A stretch of DNA of 18,971 nt. Origin: Ophiocordyceps camponoti-saundersi (nom. inval.). Lineage: Eukaryota; Ascomycota; Sordariomycetes; Hypocreales; Ophiocordycipitaceae. The DNA is taken from contig PDHQ01000499.1 of NCBI GenBank assembly GCA_003339415.1, positions 1 through 18,971 of the forward strand, in the 5' to 3' direction. The notes below the pieces were generated by a model. That model was not told the DNA's origin. It did no database searches and was given only the letters and a program-made list of their open reading frames with translations. Of this stretch, positions 18,854-18,971 are shown piece after piece (the stretch's first letter is position 1; the number at the start of each line of letters is the position of its first letter). The translations under genes and the position numbers were made by a program.

Positions 18854-18960
18854 TTAGTTAGTCTTTAGTTAGTTAGGACTAACTAAAAAAAGTCTAGACT
18901 AAAAGTACGTACCTTTTAGTTAGTCTTTAGTTAGTTAGCCTAAGGACTTTAGTTAGTCCT
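18854..18960. repeat. TTAGTTAG direct repeats around a palindromic centre
   Basis: An exact 23-base repeat lies at 18854-18876 and 18916-18938. Between them are AGTCTAGACT (18891-18900, a perfect palindrome) and GTACGTAC (18905-18912, a perfect palindrome). The flanks CTAAAAGTACGTACCTTTTAG and GACTAACT/AGTTAGTC extend the inverted symmetry. Such structure is typical of DNA-transposon subterminal regions or fold-back elements. The window ends before the partner end could be seen. Confidence 0.75.
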
Positions 18961-18971
18961 TAAATATAAGG

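Noticed and set aside
18854..18960. Telomere repeat
   Set aside because: The unit is TTAGTTAG/TCTTTAG, not TTAGGG, it is palindromic in part and short, and there is no uniform array.

Overview
The window looks like a transposon graveyard from a filamentous ascomycete (Pezizomycotina) that practises repeat-induced point mutation (RIP). Nearly every decodable gene is a retrotransposon gene in which CpA has become TpA on either strand. Gln and Trp codons have therefore become TAA/TAG, Cys and His codons have become Tyr codons, Asp preceded by T has become Asn, and ATG is almost absent. I see no intact host gene, rRNA or tRNA. The species cannot be named from the sequence.

Layout. 1-2090 (minus strand): a Ty1/Copia fragment in the order gag, protease, pre-integrase zinc motif, running off the left edge. 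Its last part has expanded into a 36-bp minisatellite at 1-344. 2745-17809 (plus strand): 'element A', a very AT-rich Ty3/Gypsy element with a C-terminal chromodomain and candidate 159-bp LTRs. Its gag lies at about 3121-3890 and its pol at about 5230-8015, resuming at 15660. 8016-15654 (plus strand): 'element B', a second chromodomain Ty3/Gypsy element inserted inside the integrase of A. It has two 300-bp LTRs, a perfect 5-bp target duplication (ATAAC), gag at about 8523-9866 and pol at about 9830-13675. 17810-18971: AT-rich DNA without recognisable genes, ending in TTAGTTAG-type repeats with palindromic structure.

How the parts fit. Removing B plus one ATAAC copy rejoins the integrase frame of A immediately before its catalytic core, so B is younger than A. 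Base composition agrees: A has lost almost all CpG as well as CpA, while B keeps many CpGs.

The most unusual feature is a minus-strand gene-like frame (about 13932-15238) inside element B, between the chromodomain and the 3' LTR. It would encode a protein of roughly 390 residues with an acidic Asp/Asn/Gly tract, Pro, Ser and Ala/Pro tracts, and a C-terminal region whose tyrosines may be former cysteines. Two fungal-type introns are plausible, and the second one keeps the most protein-like frame together. I do not recognise the family. It is the best candidate for something undescribed here.
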